DNA of 64,000 nt from Salinarchaeum sp. IM2453 (GTDB taxonomy: Archaea; Halobacteriota; Halobacteria; Halobacteriales; Salinarchaeaceae), in assembly GCF_019693215.1 (NCBI RefSeq), contig NZ_CP081183.1:995226-1059225 (forward strand), in the 5' to 3' direction. The first letter of the stretch is position 1. The number at the start of each line of letters is the position of its first letter. This document shows, in pieces, positions 9,620-18,503 of the stretch. The notes under the pieces were generated by a model, which did no database searches, was not told the origin of the DNA, and was given only the letters and a program-made list of their open reading frames with translations. A program made the translations under genes and the position numbers.

Positions 9620-9981
9620 GGAAGTAAATTTGCGTTTCTGCCAGATTAATTTATGAGGTCACTTAGGAAATCATATTACTATCATGACTTTGCGAGCTAT
9701 TATTGTGTGTATGTATTCTTTTTGGCAAATTTCTCCGAAAATACTGATCAAAGTGAAGATACAAGTCAGTAAGCAAGTACAACAGAAATCAGAGAGGGGA
9801 AAGAGAGATTAAAGATAAGGGGAGCGGGTTAAGTCCGCGGTGCGCAACCGTGTGACACCAATTTATAATTAAAACTGGCCCGTAATAAAGCCGTTCCAAG
9901 CGGAGTGAAAGTAAAATTAGGAGTAGAATGCACGTTCCCGTATAGAAAACTGATTTAACTCCAATAACACAATAATTCTAT
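9620..9981. other. Intergenic region without a recognisable gene
   Basis: A divergent 362-base spacer between ilvA and the SpoIIM-like gene. It is AT-rich and must carry both promoters. Around 9821-9866 there is a more G+C-rich patch with a short GCGGGTTAAGTCCGC hairpin that could belong to a small RNA or a worn element end. I see no convincing open frame. Confidence 0.6.
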
Positions 9982-11499
9982 ATGGGTTATGGAGAAGTAT
10001 TTACTGCTGCATATCGGACATACGTAGCCCGAGCATCGGATATTCTTCCGTTCTATTTCTTCGGGATTGCTGTCTCCGCTATTGCGCAGTCAGTGCCGAT
10101 ATTGGTCGGGATGATAGGGTTGGTATACCTCTGGTCAACAGGAAGACTAACAGAGATACAGGAAGCGCTTGAGGATGTCGGACCAATTTCAATCGATGAA
10201 CCAAGTGAAGCTGCTGTAGATGAATTTAGTGAGGTGCAAGAAGCAATACAAGAAGCAATTGGGCTATCAGTCGCAGAGTTGGGAATCATTGGGATACTGG
10301 TCGGAGTAGTAACACTCATTGCAATTGGGATTATGCAGGCAGCAGTCAGCGCTGGACAAATTCATGCCGCGTTTGCAGCAACCGAGAACAGATTAGGTGT
10401 AAGTGCTGGTGTATCCGGGGTCTTCCAACATACAAAGACGTTCGTGGGACTTTTACTAGGTGAAGTCTTCGCTCATATCGCCGTTCTTGGTGTAATTGGA
10501 ACCATAATCGCTACATTAGCACTAGTTTCGCCGGGACTTGCAGTCGTCGTCGGGGTACTATCAATGTTGGTATGGCTACTACTTGCTGCTGTAATTCGTT
10601 TGTTCTTTGCGTTTGCACCGGTTGTCGCAGTAGTTGAAAATACAGGGTTCTCAGGGGCAGTTCGGCAGACGGGAGAATATATGCGGAAGTACCCAGGCGA
10701 CTTCCTTGGGTATACATTGATGACCATAGCAATCATAGTTGCTGGAGGGATTACTGTTGGTCTATTCTCACAGATTGGAGCAGGAAGTGTTGGGTTAATA
10801 GTGTATGGTTTGATTATATTCCCGATACTTGATCTACTGAAAGTGCTTCTCTACGGTCGAACCGCAGAGAGTACAACATTTGTGATTGTAAAGGACTTTG
10901 TTATATCGCCTGTGAAGCGGATTCAGATGGGACTTAAGCGGGGCTGGGAAGAATTGATGCTATTTACGCGGGAACAAATATCGCTCGTCGTCATTAGTGC
11001 GTTGATCTTTGGAGTAGCACTACAAGCAGGTGTTTCCCTTGGAACAGTATTTAGCACGGCACTTGAGGCATCGATCGAGCAGCGTATCGAGGAAATGTCT
11101 CCAGTTGGAAGCTTCTTTGAGTTTGCCGCCAACAACTGGAGTGTTGCAGTAGCCTTGAGTTTCGGTGGTGTTGTGCTTGCGATTCCAGCTGTTCTAACAC
11201 TAGCGTTTAACGGTCTTTTTATTGGTGTATTGTACGAGCTAGACGCTGACCCGGATCTACTATTAGCATTTGTGATCCCACATGGGCTACTGGAAATTCC
11301 AGGATTACTACTAGCCGGAGCAACCGGCCTATATGTGGGGTTAACATGCTGGCGATATATTCGAGGAAGGGCAGATCGCGATTCACTCGAAGAAATGGTT
11401 CATAGAACCTATCTGATACTTATTGGATTAATCATTGTTTTTGTTGCTGCAGCAGCAATTGAAGCATTCATCAGCCCTTACTACTGGCGACTCTTTTGA
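9982..11499 (+). CDS. Polytopic membrane protein with C-terminal SpoIIM/DUF95-like domain
   Basis: A 505-residue integral membrane protein with about ten hydrophobic segments. The N-terminal half has several long helices and an acidic loop (residues 60-90) and resembles the family of multi-spanning proteins with duplicated transmembrane regions. The C-terminal part, from about residue 330, has the stage II sporulation protein M pattern: a helix, a loop and then FAANNWSVAVALSFGG, FNGLFIGVL and the IPHGLLEIPGLLLAGATG signature. Archaeal SpoIIM-type proteins are of unknown function, sometimes linked to membrane shaping. It is divergent from ilvA. Confidence 0.85.
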   Translation: MGYGEVFTAAYRTYVARASDILPFYFFGIAVSAIAQSVPILVGMIGLVYLWSTGRLTEIQEALEDVGPISIDEPSEAAVDEFSEVQEAIQEAIGLSVAELGIIGILVGVVTLIAIGIMQAAVSAGQIHAAFAATENRLGVSAGVSGVFQHTKTFVGLLLGEVFAHIAVLGVIGTIIATLALVSPGLAVVVGVLSMLVWLLLAAVIRLFFAFAPVVAVVENTGFSGAVRQTGEYMRKYPGDFLGYTLMTIAIIVAGGITVGLFSQIGAGSVGLIVYGLIIFPILDLLKVLLYGRTAESTTFVIVKDFVISPVKRIQMGLKRGWEELMLFTREQISLVVISALIFGVALQAGVSLGTVFSTALEASIEQRIEEMSPVGSFFEFAANNWSVAVALSFGGVVLAIPAVLTLAFNGLFIGVLYELDADPDLLLAFVIPHGLLEIPGLLLAGATGLYVGLTCWRYIRGRADRDSLEEMVHRTYLILIGLIIVFVAAAAIEAFISPYYWRLF

Positions 11500-11586
11500 G
11501 ATGAGCTGATATTTTGTAAACGAAGTCCAAGCTATCAATCAGATTATCTAGTCGGTGGGGTTAGAATCTATAGAGAAAGCAGACAG

Positions 11587-11669
11587 AGTACCTCGGGGTC
11601 GTCGAAAACCCTTCGGTTTCCGTGATCACAAGAATTGGGGATTCTCGAACGACTTGACCCCGAAGTACT
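11587..11669. repeat. Long imperfect palindrome between convergent genes
   Basis: AGTACCTCGGGGTCGTCG at the left pairs with an inverted AGTACTTCGGGGTCAAGTCG at the right end; the arms cover about 27 and 33 bases around a short centre. The core CCTCGGGGTC is shared with the hairpins at 29190 and 36248. It sits in the intergenic space between the convergent SpoIIM-like and citrate synthase genes and may act as a bidirectional terminator; it looks like a small insertion-element derivative. Confidence 0.6.
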
Positions 11670-11730
11670 TCACGCCTTGCGATTGTGCCAAATTCATCGA
11701 GCTTGCGAATACACAAAGATCAGAAATACC

Positions 11731-12876
11731 TTATCGTTCTTCGATTGAGATGAACTCGTTGTCAGTTTCTCCTGTGTATTTTGAAAGCGGTCGGATAAGT
11801 CGGTTCTCCTCCTGATACTCAAGCACATGTGCAATCCAACCACTGGCCCGGCTCATTGCAAAGATAGGAGTATACATGTCTGCTGGGATGCCAAGTTGAT
11901 AGTAAACAGACCCAGAGTAAAAATCAACATTTGGCGCGATTCCATTTTCAGTGAGGCCTAAATCTTCTGTCAAGTAGTTCTCAATCGTCGTCGTATAATC
12001 ATACCACTTGGACTCACCAACATCAGCGAGTTCCCGGCTACGCTCTTGTAAGATTTCAGCACGGGGATCCTTCACCTTGTAAACACGGTGTCCGAACCCG
12101 GGCACACGTTCACCATTTGAACGTGCTTCTTCGATCCACTCGATTGGATCCATCCCGTTCTCGTCGATCTCAATCAACATTTCCATCACATCTTGATTAG
12201 CACCGCCATGAAGCGGACCAGACAGGGCTCCAATACCTCCGGTGACGGCACTGTAAACATTTGCTCGTGTAGAAGCAATAACGACAGCAGTAAACGTTGA
12301 TGCATTGAACCCATGATCGGCATGTAGTGTTAGTGCTTGGTCGAAGCTTTTGGCCCCAATCTCGTCCGGTTCCTCTCCGGTAAGCATGTAAAGGAAGTTA
12401 GCCGCTAGATTTAGATCAGGATGAGGATCAAGTGGTTCTTTTCCAAGCCGGAGACGCTCATAGGCAGCAAGAATTGTTGGCATTTTTGCCAAGATACGGC
12501 GACCCTGGCTAAGAGCGACATTCCGGTCAGGATCGAGACGTTGATCAGGATCATGAGGTTCCAAAGCAGAAACACCCGTCCGAAGAGCGGTCATTGGATG
12601 GGCATCAACAGCAGCAAGCGATCGAAGGGTCTCTATTACATCGTCCGGCAGTGATCGTTCCTCACGAATCGTCGCTGTAAATTCGTCAAGCTGTTCTTTT
12701 GTTGGCAACTCACCTTCAAAGAGTAAAAACAGTACTTCTTCGAAAGTTGCGTATTCTGCTAGGTCCTGTATGGAGTAGCCGCGGTACAGTAATTGACCAT
12801 TCTCGCCATCAATGTAACTAAGTTGGGATTCGGCGACGACCACGTCGTCGAGTCCTTTGTGAACCTCGTCGGACAT
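11731..12876 (-). CDS. citZ: Citrate synthase
   Basis: Condenses oxaloacetate and acetyl-CoA to citrate at the entry to the TCA cycle. The 381-residue protein (ATG at 12876) shows the family signatures: His in LHADHGFNAS, the GPLHGGANQDVMEML block and the catalytic Asp region PGFGHRVYKVKDPRAEIL. The frame extends 34 codons upstream, but that part is hydrophobic and AT-rich, unlike a haloarchaeal N-terminus, while MSDEVHKGLDDVVVAES fits the family start. A TATA-like box lies about 75 bases upstream. Methylcitrate synthase activity is the main alternative. Confidence 0.95.
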   Translation of the reverse strand: MSDEVHKGLDDVVVAESQLSYIDGENGQLLYRGYSIQDLAEYATFEEVLFLLFEGELPTKEQLDEFTATIREERSLPDDVIETLRSLAAVDAHPMTALRTGVSALEPHDPDQRLDPDRNVALSQGRRILAKMPTILAAYERLRLGKEPLDPHPDLNLAANFLYMLTGEEPDEIGAKSFDQALTLHADHGFNASTFTAVVIASTRANVYSAVTGGIGALSGPLHGGANQDVMEMLIEIDENGMDPIEWIEEARSNGERVPGFGHRVYKVKDPRAEILQERSRELADVGESKWYDYTTTIENYLTEDLGLTENGIAPNVDFYSGSVYYQLGIPADMYTPIFAMSRASGWIAHVLEYQEENRLIRPLSKYTGETDNEFISIEER

Positions 12877-12948
12877 ATTTCCTTGTTTCTTGAATCTGTA
12901 TTCTGGAACAAAAATGTTGATATTCTTCGTTAGATGTGTCACATAGCA

Positions 12949-12960
12949 TATATTTAAGTA
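12949..12960 (-). promoter_or_regulatory. Possible TATA box for citrate synthase
   Basis: Minus-strand TACTTAAATATA lies about 75 bases before the citrate synthase ATG in a very AT-rich spacer. Haloarchaeal promoters have a TTTAWA-type box some 26 bases before transcription start, which would give a leader near 45 bases. A purine-rich BRE is not obvious, so this is tentative. Confidence 0.35.
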
Positions 12961-13076
12961 GTTGGAGTAATCAAACAACGAGAATTAGAAATCAGTTAAA
13001 TCCCGAATATATAGTGTTAGAGGCGCTAATACACTGTATTTATATAATAAATATAATTGGAAGATATACCATATTA

Positions 13077-13100
13077 TCGTTTTGTATATATACAAAACGA
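13077..13100. promoter_or_regulatory. Perfect 24-base palindrome in a divergent promoter region
   Basis: TCGTTTTGTATA followed directly by its reverse complement TATACAAAACGA. It is in the 375-base spacer 12877-13251, between citrate synthase (about 200 bases away) and the deacylase gene at 13252 (about 150 bases away). Symmetry and placement suggest an operator for a dimeric regulator, or a cruciform-prone site. The rest of this spacer holds no convincing gene. Confidence 0.55.
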
Positions 13101-13251
13101 AAATTATATTCTTTATTGTATGTTTCAGCGTGCATACTGCGACCAAAAAACATAGTCCGCTCTTTCTGCGGATCAAAAATTTCCATGACCAGAAGGACCA
13201 TCTGAGACGTGGACCGAATCGCTCAATATCATGCGCGGATGAATCCGGTGT

Positions 13252-14208
13252 ATGACGAAAATTGGCACGGCCAGTGCAAGTCCCGGAGAAATGGACACTG
13301 GCCGGCTCCCTGTCGGTGAAGCACGGGATGGAAGCACGGTATCTCTGCCTGTGGCAGTAATAAATGGCATCAATAACGGTAAAACACTATATATTCAGGC
13401 AGCAAGCGATGGAGACGAAGTGAACGGAGTCGGCGTTGTGCAACAACTTGTGCCTCGTTTAGATCCAAATGAAATCTCTGGTCAGATAATTATTGTAGGA
13501 ATTGTTAATATCTACGGATTCCGGACAGGGGAGCACCGAAATCCAATAGATGACACGAAAATAAATCGAGCATACCCTGGCCGAGAAGATGGATCAGCAA
13601 CGGAACGAATTGCTGCTGCGACATTTGAAATCGCTAAAGATGCGAATTACATTTTGGATCTACACCAAGGTTCAACAAGTAGGATGATCGAAGAGACACG
13701 AGTGCGATGCGGACGGCGACATCGAATGCACGGGAAATGTCTTGAATTGGCAAAAGTATTTGGATGTGGACATATCCTTGATAAAAAGGGACCAGATAAT
13801 CAACTCGCACGAGTTGCACCCGATAGAGGTATTCCAACAATTGATCCAGAGCTCGGTGGAAGTGTCGGCTGGAACGACGCCTCGATTAAACAAGGGGTTG
13901 AGGGAGTATTCAATGTCCTTCGTTACTATGGATTTTTAGAAGGATCAGTACAGGTCGAAAAGCAAGTCAGAGCAACTGGATTCGATCAGTATGCAGCTTC
14001 AAGTGGTGGTCTCGTGCAATTTGAGGTAAATCTTGGAGACCGGGTATCAAAAGGCCAAACCATAGCAACAATCACTGATGTATTTGGCGAGACAAAAGAA
14101 GAGATTGGAGCTAACAAGAGTGGAATATTCTGGCGAACACGGCGACTCCCACAGGTTGCAGCCGGAGAATATATTTGCTCTGTTGGAACAGGATTAGACC
14201 GGTATTGA
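13252..14208 (+). CDS. Succinylglutamate desuccinylase/aspartoacylase family deacylase
   Basis: Member of the M14-like AstE/AspA zinc deacylase family, which removes acyl groups from amino acids or related small molecules. It has 318 residues. The second zinc-ligand region is LDLHQG and a probable catalytic Glu lies in IDPELGG. The usual first zinc motif HGDE reads SDGDEVNG here, with Asp in place of His. The C-terminal part (GGLVQFEVNLGDRVSKGQTIATI) is a biotinyl/lipoyl-like beta barrel common in this family. Substrate unknown. ATG start at 13252. Confidence 0.85.
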   Translation: MTKIGTASASPGEMDTGRLPVGEARDGSTVSLPVAVINGINNGKTLYIQAASDGDEVNGVGVVQQLVPRLDPNEISGQIIIVGIVNIYGFRTGEHRNPIDDTKINRAYPGREDGSATERIAAATFEIAKDANYILDLHQGSTSRMIEETRVRCGRRHRMHGKCLELAKVFGCGHILDKKGPDNQLARVAPDRGIPTIDPELGGSVGWNDASIKQGVEGVFNVLRYYGFLEGSVQVEKQVRATGFDQYAASSGGLVQFEVNLGDRVSKGQTIATITDVFGETKEEIGANKSGIFWRTRRLPQVAAGEYICSVGTGLDRY

Positions 14209-14263
14209 TTGCGATGGTGTTCGGTAGTTTGGTTTCCGATTAGACAACTGTTGTGCCGCTTGA

Positions 14264-14317
14264 GTTGACCTCTTTCCACAGCTGAAGCCGGCGGGCTTTC
14301 ACCTCAAACCGCTGTAA
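14264..14317 (-). repeat. TTACAGCGG-type hairpin repeat directly after tiaS
   Basis: On the minus strand the repeat starts TTACAGCGG immediately after the tiaS stop codon and runs to a CCGGC-TTCA-GCTG type hairpin, ending near GTCAAC. It is the same family as 33691-33742, in sense orientation with tiaS, so it would be the first structure transcribed after the gene. Confidence 0.6.
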
Positions 14318-15598
14318 TTACCGTTCTGGGTATATCGGGGCATCAAAATTGCCACGAATCAAGGGTTTAGCGATGTGCCGACGGGCGACAGGAGGTACTT
14401 CATACCATCCGATGTCAAGTGTTCGTTCAATCGGGTGAGGAACTTTACTAGGAGCAGTTGTTTCACAGTCTTTACAGCGATATCCTTGATCAGCGCCAGC
14501 ACTCTCCATAGAGGTAAAGCACTGCGAACAGGTAGGGGACGACAAAACTGATCTAACAGGGTCTCGCATAGCAAATTTTTCCATCTTTAGCGTTCCGGAG
14601 CTATATTCGCCGCACACGGTTATGCAGTCACCACAACGAAGATTGCGGATATAATCACGGAATCGTTTTGTTGGCTCAAAAGCAGCACATTGAATGGTTT
14701 CATCTGGGTAGGAATCCCGTCGGAGAGAGAAAAAAACGTGACCACCAGTTTGTGTCTTCGGAGGTTCAATAACGGTCCCAGTCACTCGATAACAGTGTCG
14801 GTCAGATAGAGGTTCAGTTGGGGCCGGTAAGATGTGAGCATCAGTCCCCTGATTCGTGTGGAATAGGGTTGATTGGACAACCGCTTCACTCTCAATGTGA
14901 TCTACAGCCGCGTCGATTGCTGAGATATCATCTCCTCGGATACCATATAGAACAGGTCCCGGTGTGTTAGGTACACAAACCGCTTCACCTTCATACCGGT
15001 CAACAGTATCCCAGATAAGAGGGTACCATCTATCGGCTGCCTCGAACACAGATCTTTCATCAACTGAACGAGGGGATCCCCACTGGAATGAATCCCGATA
15101 TGTGAGACGCTCATACGTCCAGTCAGTGACTGCCTTCCATGCTCCAGTAGCAGCCAATGCACCAATAATACCATTGCCGTCGCCCCATTGAGACATGGTA
15201 TAGTCAAACCGACCAATGAGGTCTATGGCATCAGAAACATCCAAATGTGTCGTGACAGCCGCTTTCGTGAAGTCAGTAACTGGGGATGGAATGTTCTCAA
15301 GATCAAGGCGAGAAACAACGAGACCGGGATTAGTATTCGGATCGGAGGTTGCCGCAAGGTCGTTAATCGTTTCTTTAGCGATAGTAAAGCACTTGTGTGG
15401 ATCAGCATCGATGTGCAAAGCAACAGCTGCATTTCCCCGGGTTTTGCGTTTAACTGCTGGATTACAACGGATCAAAAGATGACGAATGACAGAACCGCCG
15501 GCAGCTTCGATTCTGCGTCCGATTTCGGTACCAACATACGTAGTACACATTCCCTGTGTTCTAGAGTCAGTGTCATCAATCCCAACAACGGTCAGCAT
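14318..15598 (-). CDS. tiaS: tRNA(Ile2) 2-agmatinylcytidine synthetase
   Basis: Modifies the wobble C34 of the CAU-anticodon tRNA-Ile with agmatine in an ATP-dependent reaction, so that it reads AUA; essential in archaea. The N-terminal GIDDTDSRTQGMCTTY block (a TiaS hallmark), the HLLIRCNPAVKRKTRGNAAVAL segment and a middle OB-like region are present. A zinc ribbon CSQCFTSM...YRCKDCE occupies the C-terminal 60 residues. Length (426) is normal. The ATG at 15598 directly precedes the conserved N-terminus. Confidence 0.95.
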   Translation of the reverse strand: MLTVVGIDDTDSRTQGMCTTYVGTEIGRRIEAAGGSVIRHLLIRCNPAVKRKTRGNAAVALHIDADPHKCFTIAKETINDLAATSDPNTNPGLVVSRLDLENIPSPVTDFTKAAVTTHLDVSDAIDLIGRFDYTMSQWGDGNGIIGALAATGAWKAVTDWTYERLTYRDSFQWGSPRSVDERSVFEAADRWYPLIWDTVDRYEGEAVCVPNTPGPVLYGIRGDDISAIDAAVDHIESEAVVQSTLFHTNQGTDAHILPAPTEPLSDRHCYRVTGTVIEPPKTQTGGHVFFSLRRDSYPDETIQCAAFEPTKRFRDYIRNLRCGDCITVCGEYSSGTLKMEKFAMRDPVRSVLSSPTCSQCFTSMESAGADQGYRCKDCETTAPSKVPHPIERTLDIGWYEVPPVARRHIAKPLIRGNFDAPIYPER

Positions 15599-15751
15599 AT
15601 ATTAGTATAGGCAATAACCCGATAAGAGTTGTTCGTTCCGGATTATCCGTTGGATGTAGCAGGAAAAAATAGATTCAGACAGAGCCAATTCCCACGACAG
15701 TAAACAAGGGATTAATTTCACGAACTAAGGAAAATCAAGTTACCAAAACTG

Positions 15752-16618
15752 TTATCGAGCAACAGTGATTGGGATAGGTGATTCACGGGCAACGGATTCA
15801 GCCACATTACTGATTGATCCATGGCGCCCACCTCGGCGAGTGCCAGCACCAACGACAAGATGATCATAAGTGGATTCTTGAGCAGCATCGACTAATCGTT
15901 TATCAGGACGCCCAAATTCTACGCGAGTTGTGATGGATTCTCGGTCAACGGAAAGATCATCGATGACTTCTTCAAGTGCGGTAGTTGCTTTGTTGTGTGC
16001 TTTATTTCGGAGGTCTTCAACGTACGTTCCTTCAGGTGCCTCAGCAGCTGAACGACTGAGTTCTGTCGATACGTACATCGCAGTACACTCTGAAGCTGGA
16101 AGCTCTGAAACTGCAAAGGAGAGTGCCAGTCGGGATTTTTGACTTTCATTGACACCGACAAGAGAATGGAACTTGTTTGCTGATGGACCACGGACAGAGC
16201 TAGATGCACGGACGATAGTAACAGAAGTCGGAGAACGTCGAACAATAATCCCAGATACACTGCCAAGCCGAAGGTTAGGAATACGAGCCCGTCCCGTACT
16301 AGCTATGCAAACATGTCCAATGTTGTCCTGTCTAGCGTACTCTAGAATTTTGCGATGTGGTGATCCTGTCTCTTGTACTGTTTTGATTTTCCGGTTGTGT
16401 CGGCCAGCAACTTCCTGAGCCTGTCGATGTGCTCGTTCTGCACGGCGAGTTGCCCGTTGCTGCCAATCACCAGACTCTGGACTACCATGAGAATCATCGT
16501 TGGGATCGCGAACATACAGCACAACATGAGGCGTTGTAGGGAACAGAGTTAGGCTATACTCAAGTGCTCGATAGCTGGGATCAGAACCGTCAACGGGAAC
16601 AAGGATATGCTGTGACAT
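15752..16618 (-). CDS. Tandem universal stress protein
   Basis: Two UspA-type Rossmann-like domains in one chain (288 residues): the first starts HILVPVDGSDPSYRALEYS, the second near residue 148 (SLVGVNESQKSRLALSFA). The second ends with a nucleotide-binding pattern GAGTRRGGRHGSISN; the corresponding first-domain loop is STGRARIPNLRLGSVSG. Proteins of this type bind ATP or AMP and act in stress responses. Start ATG at 16618. Neighbours give no specific clue. Confidence 0.92.
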   Translation of the reverse strand: MSQHILVPVDGSDPSYRALEYSLTLFPTTPHVVLYVRDPNDDSHGSPESGDWQQRATRRAERAHRQAQEVAGRHNRKIKTVQETGSPHRKILEYARQDNIGHVCIASTGRARIPNLRLGSVSGIIVRRSPTSVTIVRASSSVRGPSANKFHSLVGVNESQKSRLALSFAVSELPASECTAMYVSTELSRSAAEAPEGTYVEDLRNKAHNKATTALEEVIDDLSVDRESITTRVEFGRPDKRLVDAAQESTYDHLVVGAGTRRGGRHGSISNVAESVARESPIPITVAR

Positions 16619-16751
16619 TATTAATCACCATAATATCGGTTGGAAAGTCGGCGCTGAGGAAACAAATACGCATCCTCATTTACATGGCATGTTTGGGAAG
16701 TAACCAATAAATATGTTATCAATAGACATATCAAGATTGTCATTAACAGTG

Positions 16752-17930
16752 TCAATCGGCTGCTGAGCCAGCGGCACAGTTATTTGGCCCTAATTCCAGT
16801 TCAAATGCTTCTCCCTTATCTACTGACCTCGTACCGAGATTAACAGTAATAATTTCTTCATAGTTATTTGGTCGTGGAGGCATATCCGTAAGGAGTTTCT
16901 CAACAAATGTGTCAACATCAACATTTAGAAGTGGTTGTGATTGTTGAAGTGATTGGATAGTAGCAATTGCTGGGTTGTCTACGGATGGCATTGCTTCTGA
17001 ACTGGTATGAGCTGGAGCAATAAGGGTATCAGATGGGAGCTGCTGAAGATGGGTGAGGGTATCATAGAGAGTATATGCAGCATCCCTTGCAAGGTCAGGG
17101 TCCTCAAGATCAGGGCGAGCAACACCTTCAAGAAAAATTGAGTCACCAGTAAGACAAAAATCACCGACCCGATACCCAGTCATCTCAGATGTGTGTCCAG
17201 GAAGGTGGACAGCCTGAATTGTTGTAGTGTCCAGGGTGATGGTATCCCCATCGGAAACAAATTCGCCGTCATATGTGAGTCCCCGATCAATTGCTCCGGT
17301 TGGATAGACAGCAGTTGTCTCTTGAGTTCCAGCTAAAGTCGGAACACCACTAAGATGGTCTGCATGAACGTGAGTATCGATCGCATATGTGAGTGATGCA
17401 TCAAATTTCTTGACATCATTGAGATACTGGTCAGTGAACGCATTGAGGGGATCAATGACAGCTGCTTGGCTATTATCGACAATGAGATAGCTTAGACAAC
17501 CACTAGATGGACGATGGTACTGGAACAATCGAAAGGACCCAGAACATTCTAATTCAAATCGTTCATGGACACGAGCCCATCCTTCCATACCATTTTCTAG
17601 CGTGGAGACATCCCACCCATGAGAGGCAAGGAACTCACCCACATATTGACTTGAGACGCCGATACCACATGAAACAACGAGAGGCCCATCTGGAACCCCC
17701 TCAGGCACTTCTGGCGCTGGCTGGCCATTATCGAGGAACTTAGAAAATGGGATATTCACAAGAGAAAGGTTTCGATGGGTAATTTTCCATTCCTCAAAGT
17801 CATTGGGACGTCTGGTATCTAAAAGAGTAAGCTCTTCACCGCGGTCAAGTCGCTGTTTGAATTGTTTCGGATCGATTGACGGAGCTTGTGCATCAACGGC
17901 TGGAAACTGCTCGCGTGACGGTCGTTGCAT
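16752..17930 (-). CDS. Rhodanese domain fused to metallo-beta-lactamase hydrolase
   Basis: A two-domain protein (392 residues) related to persulfide dioxygenases and sulfurtransferase fusions. Residues about 18-125 form a rhodanese domain with the active-site loop VVSCGIGVSS containing the Cys. Residues about 135-380 form a metallo-beta-lactamase domain with THVHADHLSG, a third-ligand His in LPGHTSEM and Asp in LTGDSIF. Rhodanese-first order differs from many bacterial fusions, where it comes last. Likely role in sulfide or persulfide handling; substrate not shown by sequence. Confidence 0.88.
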   Translation of the reverse strand: MQRPSREQFPAVDAQAPSIDPKQFKQRLDRGEELTLLDTRRPNDFEEWKITHRNLSLVNIPFSKFLDNGQPAPEVPEGVPDGPLVVSCGIGVSSQYVGEFLASHGWDVSTLENGMEGWARVHERFELECSGSFRLFQYHRPSSGCLSYLIVDNSQAAVIDPLNAFTDQYLNDVKKFDASLTYAIDTHVHADHLSGVPTLAGTQETTAVYPTGAIDRGLTYDGEFVSDGDTITLDTTTIQAVHLPGHTSEMTGYRVGDFCLTGDSIFLEGVARPDLEDPDLARDAAYTLYDTLTHLQQLPSDTLIAPAHTSSEAMPSVDNPAIATIQSLQQSQPLLNVDVDTFVEKLLTDMPPRPNNYEEIITVNLGTRSVDKGEAFELELGPNNCAAGSAAD

Positions 17931-18022
17931 ACATGATATATGTACTGAATAGTTATAAACGGTTTATCGATGCTGGAAACAACTACCACAGCAAATAGGC
18001 AACATCAGTAAATGTCTTATTA

Positions 18023-18358
18023 ATGGAAAACATAATACATGCTGTGATAGAAACACTGGCAATAGCTGGACTGGCGGCCGCAGCAGGAGCGGCCGGCTTT
18101 ACGGCTTATAAAGTTACGAAAAGCCAGTCATTGACGACCAGCAGTAGGCCACAATCGTTTCTCCATGGCCTTGGAATGGCGTTAATGCTGTTTGTCTGGA
18201 CGGCCGTAACATTACCAATCGCTGCACTTGTGTTAACAGGAGGACTAGTGCTGGCACTTGTTGTGACGCCGTTAATATTAGCAGCTGTCGGTGCGGCAAT
18301 ACTGACTGACTGGAGAGTGCGTTCACCGGCAGAGCCAGATACAGTTACAGTAAATTGA
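18023..18358 (+). CDS. Small integral membrane protein, unknown function
   Basis: A 111-residue protein with an Ala/Gly-rich N-terminal helix (residues 5-30) and two further hydrophobic segments (about 47-70 and 73-93), then a short acidic cytoplasmic tail. No known motif. ATG at 18023. Haloarchaeal composition supports expression, but the function is unknown. It lies divergently from the rhodanese gene. Confidence 0.7.
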   Translation: MENIIHAVIETLAIAGLAAAAGAAGFTAYKVTKSQSLTTSSRPQSFLHGLGMALMLFVWTAVTLPIAALVLTGGLVLALVVTPLILAAVGAAILTDWRVRSPAEPDTVTVN

Positions 18359-18503
18359 TCTGGTCTTGTGAACAGTACCTGAATGCAAATAGCACATAAT
18401 TAGGGCTATTTATGTCAATAAATTTCCCGTAGCAGCAGGTATACGGCACAATTCGAGAAGATCAGCATAATACATATATCCAGTGAGCCACTTACATATA
18501 GTT

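Noticed and set aside
9823-9852. GGGTTAAGTCC...GCGCAACC resembles a conserved 16S rRNA stretch
   Set aside because: The match is short, lacks the intervening conserved bases, no rRNA context exists on either side, and haloarchaeal 16S differs from the bacterial form resembled.
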